A stretch of DNA of 64,000 nucleotides, from NCBI GenBank assembly GCA_934716995.1, contig CAKUYO010000009.1, forward strand, positions 1 through 64,000, given 5' to 3'. The position numbers and the translations under genes are program-made. Shown one piece after another: positions 16,883 through 25,915 of the stretch; within the stretch, counting starts at the first letter, position 1; each line of letters begins with the position of its first letter. The DNA comes from an uncultured Bacteroidales bacterium (GTDB lineage: Bacteria > Bacteroidota > Bacteroidia > Bacteroidales > Paludibacteraceae). The notes beneath the pieces are model-generated. The model worked only from the letters and a program-made list of their open reading frames with translations, searched no databases and was not told where the DNA came from.

Positions 16883-17491
16883 TTACTTTGTACCTTCGGT
16901 GAGTAGGGAGTGTATATACCGGATATTATCCTCCAAGCGTCTCTGTTGTACCTTTTCGCGGTCTTGCTCCTGTTCGGGGAGTAGGTTCCCGATGGCAGGC
17001 ATTACGAGTACTGCCATAATGTTGAGCGAACAGATGGTGAGTATCAGCCGCTCGGCATTGGCGGGGGCGATATTCCCCGCTTCCGCCTCTCTGTCCAAAG
17101 CGCATTGAAGGCGTGTGAGGTATTCGCCGTACTGCTTATGGGCTATATCGCGGAGCGATTCGGGCATCTGACCTGTTTCGTTGACCAGCAGACGTGCCAA
17201 CATGGCGTTTTGCGCCATCATATTGAAGTTCTGCGTGATGAGCAGGTTGATATTTTCCATAAAGTGGCTGTTCTCCGTGCCTTCGGGGGGCAGCACGGAC
17301 TGAATGAACTGCTCAATCTTGCGTTGCAGCACCTCGCAGAAGAGGTTCTCCTTGTTCTGAAAATGGTAGTAGAGCAGCACGTGGGTTACGCCCACCCGTT
17401 TGGCTATCCTGCAGATATTCGCCCCCTCATAGCCGTTGCGGGCAAACTCCTCCTCCGCGGCCTGCAGTATCTCTTCTTTTTTGTTCTTCAT
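16883..17491 (-). CDS. TetR/AcrR family transcriptional regulator
   Basis: 202 residues from the ATG at 17491; an upstream in-frame start would lie inside the promoter. The N-terminal helix-turn-helix (EEILQAAEEEFARNGYEGAN, then ICRIAKRVGVTHVLLYYHFQ, about residues 6-45) is typical of TetR repressors, and the rest is a helical ligand-binding domain. It heads an operon with a lipoprotein, an RND adaptor and an RND pump, so it probably represses them until a pump substrate binds. A perfect 16-base palindrome (17555-17570) just upstream of the promoter is a candidate operator. The effector is unknown. Confidence 0.9.
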   Translation of the reverse strand: MKNKKEEILQAAEEEFARNGYEGANICRIAKRVGVTHVLLYYHFQNKENLFCEVLQRKIEQFIQSVLPPEGTENSHFMENINLLITQNFNMMAQNAMLARLLVNETGQMPESLRDIAHKQYGEYLTRLQCALDREAEAGNIAPANAERLILTICSLNIMAVLVMPAIGNLLPEQEQDREKVQQRRLEDNIRYIHSLLTEGTK

Positions 17492-17516
17492 CGGGTTGTT
17501 AAAATGAAATCGGGTG

Positions 17517-17547
17517 CAAAAGTACGACAAAATTCTGATACTGCCAA
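17517..17547 (-). promoter_or_regulatory. Promoter of the TetR-efflux operon
   Basis: On the minus strand TTG (17545-17547) and TACTTTTG (17517-17524) are separated by 20 bases. Predicted transcription starts shortly before the ATG at 17491. Confidence 0.75.
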
Positions 17548-17554
17548 GGATTTA

Positions 17555-17570
17555 CTTACAAAAATGTAAG
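17555..17570. promoter_or_regulatory. Candidate TetR operator palindrome
   Basis: CTTACA-AAAA-TGTAAG is a perfect 6-bp inverted repeat with a 4-base centre, 8 bases upstream of the -33 TTG of the regulator promoter. TetR-type operators are commonly of this size and position. Confidence 0.5.
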
Positions 17571-17603
17571 GTTTGTATGGTTTTGCTGTATGGACACAAC
17601 AAA

Positions 17604-17636
17604 AACGGGCTGCCTGATACATTCAGACAGCCCGTT
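17604..17636 (-). terminator. Intrinsic terminator of the pectinesterase-like gene
   Basis: Stem AACGGGCTG/CAGCCCGTT extended by further pairs, with an 11-base loop, followed on the minus strand by TTTTTGTTGTG. It lies 21 bases after the stop. Confidence 0.8.
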
Positions 17637-17656
17637 GTGAACAGGTGTTTGACAGG

Positions 17657-20452
17657 TTAGCGGAGTACGTTGCCCGCTACCGAATAGCAGGTATCCTGGT
17701 GGAGAATCACCACCTGTCCGTTCTCGATGCGCTTGCAGGTCTTTTGCCCGTTTGCAGCGGTGTTACCGATAGCCAGAGGGCGTTTGCCGTTGACAGCGGC
17801 AGCCCCGAAACCGCCACGGCCATTGGCTGCGCGGACGGTCATGCCCTCTTCGAGGACAGCCGGCAGTTCGGTGGCGAATGCAGCCTCGCCGTTTTTCTCA
17901 ATCATAAAGAGCGTTGCCGAGGTGCTCTCCCATACGACAGCCCCGTCTTGGAGGGTATAGTAGAGCGATTCCTGGGCTGCTTCGGAGGCGGGATTCCAGT
18001 CTCCGAAGAATGATGTGTAGGCATACTTGGCAGCCTCGTCAGCGGAGAGAACGGTTTCCAACTGCTTGGTGTCGTCTTTGTAGGTAAAGGTGATGAGGTT
18101 GCTTGCGGGGTTGATGACTTTGCCCTCGGTATCGGTGGTGTTGTATTCGCCGAAAAGGGCGGGCAGGACATTCATTCCCTGTAGCGTCCAGCGGGCGATT
18201 TTGCCTTCGTCGATAAAACCGAACCCGCCTTTGCTATAATCGGCAACGGTATTGAGGAAGACGCATTGCGGGGCGTTGTTCCATGCGCGGCCGAACGATA
18301 CCACCGGACATTCCGACTGAATACGGCAGCGGTTGAAGACATAGCCCTTGTCGTTTTGGTCGGCGTTGCTGGCGGTGATGACATCACTCCCGCCGCCCGT
18401 ACTGCTGCGTTTCTCGCAGTAGAGCAGCACATTCTCAAAAAAGACGCTTCCGTCGCCGCAGATATAGTCCACGGTACCATGTATCTCGCCGTCCTCGAAA
18501 TAGCGTACGGCACCTATCTTGTTGGAATAGTAGGTATCCTGGTAGGAGAGCAGGCGCACGTTCTTGCATATCGTGTGCGTGCCTTTGTCCCAGAGAGCGA
18601 CCGCACGCCCGTTATTGTTTTTGTAATAATCCAGAGCGTTCTGCAGGGTGAGGTCCTGCAGGTAGATGTTGTTGCCCGTCAGCAGGAGTGTGGCGGTGTT
18701 GTTGATCGATTCGTTGACGGCATCGGGGGCGTTTTTGATGATCACACCCTCCATGGATTGCCCGATGAGGCTCACGTTGCTTGCCGAGACCTGTGTGAGG
18801 ACGGTCTCGCCGAGGTCGTACACGCCGTTGGGGAGGAAGACGCGGTCGCCGTCCTGCAGTTGCATCAGCGTCAGCAGCAGTGAAGCCGCATCGCCTGCGG
18901 GGACGATATACATCCCGCTTGCGTCTTTCAGCACCTCATTCGCCACGTTGTACACCGCTATGCTGTGGAGATAAGCCTGCCCGCCGAAGGTCAGTACCAG
19001 CGTGTCCGCCGCACCGTTGTAGAAGAACGTGGTAGTCGTGCCGTCCGATTCGGCTTTTGCCGCGAAAGCAGCGACATCCGCTTTGCCCTGTTTGCTTGTT
19101 ACCGTAACATCCGCCTCCGCCGAGTACTGGCAGTTGGCTACCTGTATGTAGGCTTTGCCCGCTACGGCGATCTCAACCGTGCCGCCGGCAGCGATGTGCC
19201 AGCCGTGGTTGTTGTAGTACTTGCCGCCCGTGATGGTGATGCACTCGTGGTCTTCCTGATACCACGATGCTTTGGTCAGATCATATACATAGTGTGTACC
19301 TACGGCGGCTTGCTCTATTTCCGTTACCAGCGCATATACTTTCATATCCGTCTCGATAGCCGTGCCGTCCGCCACTTTGATACCGAGGTTGGTCGTCCAG
19401 CCGCGGAAAGCGAAGCCTTCGGCTATGGTCAGATCGCTGAGGCTGTATTTGGGTGCAAACGCCGTGCCGTGCAGCACTTCCTCTTTGCCGAGACGGGTGC
19501 CGTTCTGGTCGAAATAGACCACGGTATGGCTCTCCACATAGTCGCACGCCTCCACTTTGATATACGGGCAGTACTGACCGCAATAGACGATGAGCGAATC
19601 GGCTTCTTCCACGTTGTATGTCCAGGTGGCGGTGCCGCCGTTGTGGTAGCAGCCGACCGACTTGGTGTCGATGGTGGCAAGCAGGGTCTTGCTGTTGCCC
19701 GAGGTTACGGTGGCATTCTGGTTGGCGTACTGGCAGCCGCCTATGGTCAGGCGTACGGGACCGTCCACCTTAAAACCGATGGTATAGTCCACCCAGCCGT
19801 GCTGCGCCCCGTTGTAACTTGCACCGCTGCCTTGTACACCGGCGGGGAGAACAGGATTTTCTTGGGTGAGGTCTATCTCAAAATCCGTGAACGTGCGCGG
19901 CTTCACTTCTACATTGCCATAGATGGTAAACTCCGTCATATAGGCGTTCTGCACGGCGTTGAGATTGAACCAGCGCAGTTGCACGTTCTCACGGTTGACC
20001 TCGACGGTGGTCTTAATACCTGCCTGCGTGCAGAAAGCCGTACTCAGCGTATCCCATTGCGTTGCATCTGGCGATTTGCACAGCAATCCCCAACCGCGGC
20101 TGCTGCCCGTGGCGGCATGTACAAACTCCACCCGCGTTACGCTTTTGAGAACGGAGGTCTCGATATACGGGGTGGCCGTCTTGGCAGCCATAGCGTAGCC
20201 TGCCGTGATGACCTCGGTATTGGAGAACTGACCTTTTACGCCTGTCGGGTTGATCTCCACTTCGGCAAACGTGATATCCAACTGCTCTTTGCTGGCTTGG
20301 GTGGTTACGGTCTTGGTCGTCGGGGTGGTGCTGCTTTTCACAGTCTCCCAGTCCTGGAAATCGGTAGTGTAGAGCCGCTTTTCCGCTACATTCTGCGCTT
20401 GCAGTGTCATTGCCGCTGCTAATGCCATACATAGTGTTGAAAATGTTTTCAT
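17657..20452 (-). CDS. Exported pectinesterase-domain protein with sorting tail
   Basis: 931 residues. A signal peptide (MKTFSTLCMALAAAMTLQAQ) is followed by beta-rich domains of unknown type, a Listeria-Bacteroides repeat-like segment around 305-370 (TVVYFDQNGTRLGKEEVLHG, with FAFRGWTTN), and a right-handed beta-helix of the pectin methylesterase family (about 510-800). Motifs YQDTYY, GTVDYICGDGSVFFENV and VSFGRAWNN correspond to the QDTL, GTVDFIFG and GRPW signatures with the catalytic aspartates. The enzyme would remove methyl esters from homogalacturonan. The C-terminus (RIENGQVVILHQDTCYSVAG) resembles that of the exported protein at 50094, suggesting a common outer-membrane secretion route. 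No pectate lyase or SusCD genes are adjacent. Confidence 0.82.
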   Translation of the reverse strand: MKTFSTLCMALAAAMTLQAQNVAEKRLYTTDFQDWETVKSSTTPTTKTVTTQASKEQLDITFAEVEINPTGVKGQFSNTEVITAGYAMAAKTATPYIETSVLKSVTRVEFVHAATGSSRGWGLLCKSPDATQWDTLSTAFCTQAGIKTTVEVNRENVQLRWFNLNAVQNAYMTEFTIYGNVEVKPRTFTDFEIDLTQENPVLPAGVQGSGASYNGAQHGWVDYTIGFKVDGPVRLTIGGCQYANQNATVTSGNSKTLLATIDTKSVGCYHNGGTATWTYNVEEADSLIVYCGQYCPYIKVEACDYVESHTVVYFDQNGTRLGKEEVLHGTAFAPKYSLSDLTIAEGFAFRGWTTNLGIKVADGTAIETDMKVYALVTEIEQAAVGTHYVYDLTKASWYQEDHECITITGGKYYNNHGWHIAAGGTVEIAVAGKAYIQVANCQYSAEADVTVTSKQGKADVAAFAAKAESDGTTTTFFYNGAADTLVLTFGGQAYLHSIAVYNVANEVLKDASGMYIVPAGDAASLLLTLMQLQDGDRVFLPNGVYDLGETVLTQVSASNVSLIGQSMEGVIIKNAPDAVNESINNTATLLLTGNNIYLQDLTLQNALDYYKNNNGRAVALWDKGTHTICKNVRLLSYQDTYYSNKIGAVRYFEDGEIHGTVDYICGDGSVFFENVLLYCEKRSSTGGGSDVITASNADQNDKGYVFNRCRIQSECPVVSFGRAWNNAPQCVFLNTVADYSKGGFGFIDEGKIARWTLQGMNVLPALFGEYNTTDTEGKVINPASNLITFTYKDDTKQLETVLSADEAAKYAYTSFFGDWNPASEAAQESLYYTLQDGAVVWESTSATLFMIEKNGEAAFATELPAVLEEGMTVRAANGRGGFGAAAVNGKRPLAIGNTAANGQKTCKRIENGQVVILHQDTCYSVAGNVLR

Positions 20453-20482
20453 TGAAATAGTAATTGGTTAAAAAATATGCTG

Positions 20483-20490
20483 CAAAGATA
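20483..20490 (-). promoter_or_regulatory. Promoter -7 element of the pectinesterase-like gene
   Basis: TATCTTTG on the minus strand, 30 bases before the ATG at 20452. No TTG lies at the usual distance upstream, so the match is half-complete. The rest of 20491-20640 shows no gene. Confidence 0.5.
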
Positions 20491-20647
20491 TATCTTTTTC
20501 TTGAAATGGCAGCACCTTATAGTATATCATACACAAAATATCCACAACTTTCTGAAAAAAATACACACACGGAAAACCACTGTGAGACTGATTACCCCGA
20601 TTAGGCTGACAGGGCTGGTACGGGCAAAAGACTTTGTTGCCGAAAAT

Positions 20648-20678
20648 TTGCATATATGCCGAAAAAAGTGTACTTTTG
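20648..20678 (+). promoter_or_regulatory. Promoter of the GH3-HAD-acyltransferase cluster
   Basis: TTG (20648-20650), a 20-base spacer and TACTTTTG (20671-20678). The predicted leader before the ATG at 20801 is about 115 bases. Confidence 0.75.
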
Positions 20679-20800
20679 CGGTGGCTTTTGCTTGAATAGG
20701 ATTGTTTTCTTGGAAAATCGGACTATCCGGCAATGCCGTTTTAATCCGCCGCAACAGTCTCGAGGGCAGGTGTGGCGGGAGGTAATGACACGAAATCATT

Positions 20801-22693
20801 ATGAAAAAGAAACCATATTTAGACAACCAAGGCAAGGCACTGCCTTATCCATGGTTAATCAACACAATGTTGTGTTTGGTGGGCGGAAGCCAGATGATGC
20901 GTTTGCGGTTTTGGAGCAGGCATCCGCGCCACGCTGCTGAGAAGACATTGCGCGATATCCTGAATATCTCGCGCGACACGGTATATGGCAAGGAACATCA
21001 TTTCGATGTGATTCTGTCCGCCACCAACGCCGACGACCTCTTCCGCCTCTATCGGCAGTATGTTCCCGTAAACAACAGTTTTGAAACATTGCGTCCCTAT
21101 GTGGAGCGCCACAAGCACGGAGAGGAAAACGTGCTTTTCCCGGGCAAACCGGATATGTACGCCACCACTTCGGGTACCACCAGCGAACCCAAATGGATTC
21201 CGATGACGCACAAGTACCTGAAGGATGTGTACGGCAAGATGTCGCATATCTGGACATGGAACTTTGTCAAGCATCGCAACCGTATCTTTGCGGGGCATAT
21301 CTTCCCCATCGTGGGCAAGGAGGTGGAGGGCTATGCGCCCGACGGTACGCTGTTCGGCTCGGTGAGCGGTGTGCTGGTGCGCGACATACCGTCTATCATC
21401 AAGAAGCACTATACCGCCCCTGCCTCGGTGATGTCCATCGCCGACTATTCCGCCCGCAACTATACACTCATGCGCCTGGCGATGCAGCACCGTGATGTAA
21501 CGCTCTGGTCAACTGCCAACCCGTCCACTATTCTCGAATTGATGCGTACCGTGGACGAGCACGCCGAGGAACTGATAGAGGACATCGAACGCGGGTCGCT
21601 GAGTTACGACTTCGACATCTCGTCCCATATCCGCGAGGAGTTGCAGCCCTATATGTCGCCCAAGCCCGAGCGTGCAGGGGAACTGCGTCAGATCCTGCGC
21701 GAGAAAGGCAAACTGCTGCCAAAGGACTACTGGCCGTGGTTGCAGTATCTCAGTACGTGGAAGTGCGGCAATACGAAGATCTATATGGACAAGTATATGG
21801 ACGCTTTCGACTGGGACAAGACCTACTATCAGGAGTTGGGCTATATCGCCACCGAGTGCCGCTTCGGCTTTGCGCTTGACGACACCAACGAGTCGGTCCT
21901 GTTCCCGCAGTTCCACTACTACGAGTTTGTGGAGGAAAGCGAACTCGATACGCCGAACAAGCACTTCCTGCAAATCGACGAGTTGGAGCAGGGCAAACGC
22001 TATTGCGCATACGTTACCACCTATTCGGGGCTTTTCCGTTATAACATGAACGACCTCGTCGAAGTGGGCGGCAAATACTACAATACGCCTACCGTCCACA
22101 TGGTGTCGAAAGTGAACGGTATCGTCTCGATGACAGGCGAAAAACTCTACGAACCGCAGTTTATCCAGGCGGTACACGAAGCCGAGGAGGAGACGGGTAT
22201 CAAGACCAAGTTCTTTGTCGGTTTTGCCGATGTCAAAGAGTCGCTCTACCACTTCTATTACGAGTTCGAGGACGAGCGTATAGGGCAGAAAGAGGCGGAC
22301 GAGTTCACCAAAGTGGTGGACAAGCATCTCCAAGCCATCAATATAGAATACGAGTCCAAACGGGCTTCGTTCCGCTTGCACGACCCGCAGGCGCATATAC
22401 TCCTTAATAACGCGTATGCGCGGTTTAAGGCGGCTTGCCTGCGCGACGGATTCCGCGACGGGCAGTTTAAGTTCAACCTGCTGATGCAGGACGAGAAACG
22501 CCGCAACAAGTTCAGCCTTATCGAGCGTATCGAGACGGGGATGGAGCGTGTGGCTTCGTCCATCATCGAGCAGGCTAACGTGATCGACGACCGTATGGAG
22601 CAACGCCGTATCGAACGCGAGAAACGTGCCGTAGCACGCGAGAACCGCCGCATGGAACGGCGCACCAAACGACAAGCAAAACATAAACAATAA
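20801..22693 (+). CDS. GH3 auxin-responsive promoter family acyl-adenylase
   Basis: 630 residues over the GH3 fold, the ANL-type adenylating family best known from plant hormone conjugation and also present in Bacteroidota. Three nucleotide-binding motifs are visible: TSGTTSEPKWIPMT (about residues 126-139), IATECRFGFALDD (about 348-360) and GLFRYNMNDLVEVGG (about 410-424). Such enzymes activate a carboxylic acid with ATP and may join it to an amine; the substrate here is unknown. The C-terminus is an Arg/Glu-rich helix (VIDDRMEQRRIEREKRAVAR) of likely coiled-coil type. A HAD hydrolase gene starts five bases after the stop and an acyltransferase gene follows, which hints at lipid or acyl metabolism. 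Confidence 0.9.
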   Translation: MKKKPYLDNQGKALPYPWLINTMLCLVGGSQMMRLRFWSRHPRHAAEKTLRDILNISRDTVYGKEHHFDVILSATNADDLFRLYRQYVPVNNSFETLRPYVERHKHGEENVLFPGKPDMYATTSGTTSEPKWIPMTHKYLKDVYGKMSHIWTWNFVKHRNRIFAGHIFPIVGKEVEGYAPDGTLFGSVSGVLVRDIPSIIKKHYTAPASVMSIADYSARNYTLMRLAMQHRDVTLWSTANPSTILELMRTVDEHAEELIEDIERGSLSYDFDISSHIREELQPYMSPKPERAGELRQILREKGKLLPKDYWPWLQYLSTWKCGNTKIYMDKYMDAFDWDKTYYQELGYIATECRFGFALDDTNESVLFPQFHYYEFVEESELDTPNKHFLQIDELEQGKRYCAYVTTYSGLFRYNMNDLVEVGGKYYNTPTVHMVSKVNGIVSMTGEKLYEPQFIQAVHEAEEETGIKTKFFVGFADVKESLYHFYYEFEDERIGQKEADEFTKVVDKHLQAINIEYESKRASFRLHDPQAHILLNNAYARFKAACLRDGFRDGQFKFNLLMQDEKRRNKFSLIERIETGMERVASSIIEQANVIDDRMEQRRIEREKRAVARENRRMERRTKRQAKHKQ

Positions 22694-22698
22694 CAACT

Positions 22699-23319
22699 AT
22701 GGCTCCGCTGACCCCGGATGTACTCACTGCCGACATCGAGGCAGTTGTCCTTGATCTGGACGGCACTATCTACAACAAACGCCGTCTCCCTGCGTATCTC
22801 ATCCTCCGCAATATATTGTGGCTGCCCTTTCTCTCCGCCGAGCAGAAAACCCGCAAAGCGATGCGCGGGATGTATCTCGGTTCCAAAGAGGCTTTCTATA
22901 CCGAGTTTTTCCGCCGTATGGCGCAGGGGCGGTCGTTTACGTCCGCAATGGCGCGTTGGTGGTATTTCCATAAGTATATGCCCTCTATGGTGCATGCTTT
23001 GGAGTGCCATTTCCGCCCGCAGTCTTGGTTCGGAGGCTTCCTGATGGAGTGCCGCAAACGCCATCTGCGCGTGGTGGTCTATTCCGATTACGGGTGGGTG
23101 GAACGTAAGTTGTACGCCCTTGGATTGCACGCCGATATGTTCGAGTTTGTAGTCTCCGCCCCCTCACTGGGCGGACTCAAGCCCGCCAAAGAGTGTGCGG
23201 AGAAAGTGTGCCAAAGCCTGAATATCCCGCCCGAACGGTGCCTTTTCGTCGGCGACCGCGATGACACCGACGGAGCCTCCGCCCGCGCCATCGGTGCCCG
23301 CTTCTGCCAAGTAGAGTAA
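22699..23319 (+). CDS. HAD family hydrolase
   Basis: 206 residues with the four motifs of haloacid dehalogenase-like phosphatases: VLDLDGTIYN (nucleophile D19 and acid D21), VVYSDYG (motif II serine), GGLKPAKE (motif III lysine) and FVGDRDDTDG (motif IV acids). A helical cap lies between motifs I and II (about residues 30-115). Probably a cytosolic phosphatase of a small phosphorylated compound. It starts five bases after the GH3 gene, so the two are surely cotranscribed. The substrate is unknown. Confidence 0.85.
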   Translation: MAPLTPDVLTADIEAVVLDLDGTIYNKRRLPAYLILRNILWLPFLSAEQKTRKAMRGMYLGSKEAFYTEFFRRMAQGRSFTSAMARWWYFHKYMPSMVHALECHFRPQSWFGGFLMECRKRHLRVVVYSDYGWVERKLYALGLHADMFEFVVSAPSLGGLKPAKECAEKVCQSLNIPPERCLFVGDRDDTDGASARAIGARFCQVE

Positions 23320-23416
23320 TGCACAATGCACAATGCACAATGCGTAATGCACAATGCATAATGGGTGTTGCTGAAATGTTAATAATTGTGCATTGCGCAT
23401 TATGCATTGTGCATTG
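23319..23416. repeat. 7-base-period arrays in both orientations
   Basis: Units AATGCAC, AATGCGT and AATGCAT (23320-23362) and then the inverted form GCATTGTG/GCATTATG (23388-23416) flank a short centre. The whole can fold as a long hairpin between the HAD and acyltransferase genes. Confidence 0.8.
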
Positions 23417-23428
23417 AAAAAGTAAGGT

Positions 23429-23462
23429 GGATGCGCATAGGATACGCTTATGATAGGCGGTG
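23429..23462. repeat. 11-base-period array
   Basis: Units TGGATGCGCA, TAGGATACGCT and TATGATAGGCG in tandem, related to 11450-11475. A 7-base-period run (TTAATTG/TTAATTT) follows at 23478-23505. Confidence 0.6.
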
Positions 23463-23511
23463 TATGCTATGTATATTAATTGTTAATTTTTAATTGTTAA
23501 TTCAAAGAAAT

Positions 23512-24369
23512 ATGAATAAACGTTACGCGGAATTGGAGGTTGAACCGGGCGTTTATATCCCTAATGTGGGTATCGATTACCCCGAAGACGATCCGTATGC
23601 ACGCCTGTACAAACCGGTCTATGACCGCAATGTGGTGGTGGACGAGAACTACCCGTACCTCAACGACAGCAAGAAATTCCGTTTCCTCAACTGGTCGATG
23701 TGGGGACTGCTGCTCAAAGTCGGGCTCGGTATCAAACTGCGGGTGCAGATGGGGTTGCGTATCAAAGGGCGTGAGAACTTGCGCAAGTACAAAGATGTCC
23801 TTGCCGGCGGGGCGATCACCATTGCCAACCACTGCTATCGTCTCGACTGTCCCTGCGTACTGATTGCCGTTCATGCCAAACATACCACGCGTATCCCGAT
23901 GTTTGCGCCCAATTTCTCCACCAAGGACAATTTCTTCCTCAATGTAGTCGGCGGTGTTCCTATTCCCCCGCAGGAAGCGGGTATCGCTGCTTTGAAAAAG
24001 TTCAATGCCGCTTTTGATGAGTTCCACCGCCGCGGCTATTGGTTCCATATCTTTCCCGAGGCGGCACGCTGGGACTTCTACAAGCCGCTGCGGCCGTTCC
24101 AGAAGGGTGCTTTCTCTATGTCCTACAAGTACGATATGCCCCTTTTGCCGTGTGTCATCACCTATCGTGAGCGCACGGGTATCTACCGCCTTTTCGGCAA
24201 AAAAGAACTCCCCCTGTTGCAAGTGGAGATCGGCGAACCCATCCTTCCCGACCGCAACAACCCGCGCGGTGCGGAGGTGGAGCGTCTGCGCACCCTTGCC
24301 CGCCACACTATGGAGCGTATGGCAGGCATCACCCGTAACAGTTGGGCAGTCAGCCCGGAGAAAGAGTAG
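23512..24369 (+). CDS. Lysophospholipid acyltransferase family protein (PlsC-like)
   Basis: 285 residues from the ATG at 23512. The acyltransferase signature HX4D is in ANHCYRLDCP, and the second block is IFPEAARWDFYKP, close to the FPEG(S/T)R motif that binds the glycerol phosphate. A central hydrophobic stretch is weak, so the enzyme is probably membrane-associated rather than spanning. Members transfer acyl chains to lysophosphatidic acid or related acceptors; the acceptor cannot be read from sequence. It follows the GH3-HAD pair after 192 bases filled with 7- and 11-base-period repeats. Confidence 0.82.
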   Translation: MNKRYAELEVEPGVYIPNVGIDYPEDDPYARLYKPVYDRNVVVDENYPYLNDSKKFRFLNWSMWGLLLKVGLGIKLRVQMGLRIKGRENLRKYKDVLAGGAITIANHCYRLDCPCVLIAVHAKHTTRIPMFAPNFSTKDNFFLNVVGGVPIPPQEAGIAALKKFNAAFDEFHRRGYWFHIFPEAARWDFYKPLRPFQKGAFSMSYKYDMPLLPCVITYRERTGIYRLFGKKELPLLQVEIGEPILPDRNNPRGAEVERLRTLARHTMERMAGITRNSWAVSPEKE

Positions 24370-24377
24370 GAGTTTCT

Positions 24378-24420
24378 AATATCAATTTACAAATTTTCTA
24401 ATTTACAAATTTACAAATTG
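24378..24420. repeat. AT-rich 7/8-base-period array before the transporter gene
   Basis: Units AATTTAC and AAATTTAC alternate up to the GTG start of the next gene, which is formed from the array's last unit. Confidence 0.6.
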
Positions 24421-25346
24421 TGAACCGTCTCCTCCCCTATCTCGCCGTCCTTCTGTCCATGCTTATCTGGTCGGCATCTGGTATTGCTATCAAGGAAGCC
24501 CTTGTAGCGCTGTCCCCTATGACAATGATTGTCATTCGTTTTACGCTGGCGGTGCTGCTGATGCTTCTGGTCGGTCTCTGTGCCCGCAAGAGTGAGATGT
24601 TCCGCTTGCAGCGGGTGGATAAGCGGGACTTGCCGCTCTTTGTCTTGGGAGGTATTTTCCAGCCGTTTCTCTACTATATTCTGGAGACGTTCAGTTACGC
24701 TGCCCTCTCTTCGCCCACTATCGCCGAAGCGCTGCTCTCTACCAGTCCTGTCTTGGCGCCTTTCTTTGCCGCCGTTATTCTGCGTGAGCGCGTTACGCGG
24801 TACAATATCGTGGGTATTGTTGTCTCCACCGTCGGTATGCTTTTGCTGGTGCTTGTGGGCGCGTCCGATTTCAGTATAGGCAATCCGTGGGGTATCGCCT
24901 TTGCCTTTGCGGCGGTCTCGACTGCGGTACTCTATACCATTGTTCTCCGCCGTATCCCGTCCAAATACAATCCTCTGACGGTTGTTTTCTATGTCCAACT
25001 GTCCGCTCTCGTCCTGTTCTATCCCCTTTGCGGTTTCACCGACGGTCTGAGCGGCTTTGCGCACCTTGCAGAGGTGGCTCCTGACCAACTATGGCGTTCC
25101 TTGGCGGCAGTCGGTTATCTGGCACTCGGGGCGTCCGTCATTGCGTTTATCTGTTTCTGCTATACCGTCCGTGTCATCGGTGTTACCCGCACCAATGCTT
25201 TCAACAACGTCCGTCCTGCCTTCACGGCTGTCTGGATGCTCCTTTTCTTCGGCGAGCAACTCCCTTGGGCGAAATGGATCGGTATCCTCCTCATCATCCT
25301 CGGTCTCTTCATCTGCCAGAGACCTATTCCTAAATCAAAGTCATAA
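24420..25346 (+). CDS. EamA/DMT family transporter
   Basis: 308 residues, almost wholly hydrophobic, with about ten membrane helices in two EamA repeats (residues about 5-140 and 150-300), the arrangement of drug/metabolite transporters. The motif-like stretch PTIAEALLSTSPVLAPFFAA closes the first repeat and NAFNNVRPAFTAVWMLLFFG the second. It would export or import a small metabolite across the inner membrane; the substrate is unknown. The start is a GTG at 24420 within an AT-rich repeat. The stop lies 4 bases before the ATG of the sigma factor gene, so the two may be cotranscribed. Confidence 0.85.
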   Translation: MNRLLPYLAVLLSMLIWSASGIAIKEALVALSPMTMIVIRFTLAVLLMLLVGLCARKSEMFRLQRVDKRDLPLFVLGGIFQPFLYYILETFSYAALSSPTIAEALLSTSPVLAPFFAAVILRERVTRYNIVGIVVSTVGMLLLVLVGASDFSIGNPWGIAFAFAAVSTAVLYTIVLRRIPSKYNPLTVVFYVQLSALVLFYPLCGFTDGLSGFAHLAEVAPDQLWRSLAAVGYLALGASVIAFICFCYTVRVIGVTRTNAFNNVRPAFTAVWMLLFFGEQLPWAKWIGILLIILGLFICQRPIPKSKS

Positions 25347-25350
25347 TGCT

Positions 25351-25905
25351 ATGACTGTCGCCGATTTTGAGCAGATTTTTATGGAGTACTACCCGCGTTT
25401 GGCGACATTCGCAGGTAGGTTTGTTTCCGATGAAACGGCAGAGGACATAGTGCAAGAGTGTTTCTTGAAGATATGGGAAAACCCGCATATCGAACAGCGG
25501 AATATAGCATCGTTGCTTTTTACAATGGTGCGCAATGCTTGTCTCAACGAACTCAAGCATCGTACCATTGCAGGCACGGACTCCTTGGATAGCCTGATAG
25601 CCGTGGAGGGATCGGAGCAACTCTACTGGCAGGATATGGCACCTGATGCAGATATGCAACTGATTGGCAAAGAGTTGGAACTGCAGATCAACAAGGCATT
25701 ATCCCACGTGAGCGACAGGTCGCGCGAGATATTTTTACTCTCTCGTAACGAGGGACTCAAGCCCAAAGAGATTGCAGAACGCTACGGCATTACTCGCCAG
25801 GCTGCCGAGAAACACATTAATGCCGCATTGGATGCACTGAAGAAATATCTGCCGAAAGACCTGCTTTGGGTTGCATTTTTATATGTCTGCTTGTTATATA
25901 GATAG
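25351..25905 (+). CDS. ECF-type RNA polymerase sigma factor
   Basis: 184 residues. The sigma-2 region (about 5-75) includes DETAEDIVQECFLKIWENP, the -10 binding helix typical of ECF factors, and sigma-4 (about 115-170) includes LSRNEGLKPKEIAERYGITR followed by AAEKHINAALDALKKYL. In Bacteroidota such factors are held by a FecR-type membrane anti-sigma, which is the next gene (10 bases downstream). The chosen ATG at 25351 is four bases after the stop of the transporter gene. Likely function: switch on an envelope regulon in response to an outer-membrane signal. Confidence 0.9.
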   Translation: MTVADFEQIFMEYYPRLATFAGRFVSDETAEDIVQECFLKIWENPHIEQRNIASLLFTMVRNACLNELKHRTIAGTDSLDSLIAVEGSEQLYWQDMAPDADMQLIGKELELQINKALSHVSDRSREIFLLSRNEGLKPKEIAERYGITRQAAEKHINAALDALKKYLPKDLLWVAFLYVCLLYR

Positions 25906-25915
25906 AAATACCGAT

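Noticed and set aside
23319..23416. Small CRISPR or attachment site
   Set aside because: The sequence is degenerate 7-base repeats in inverted orientation without unique spacers.
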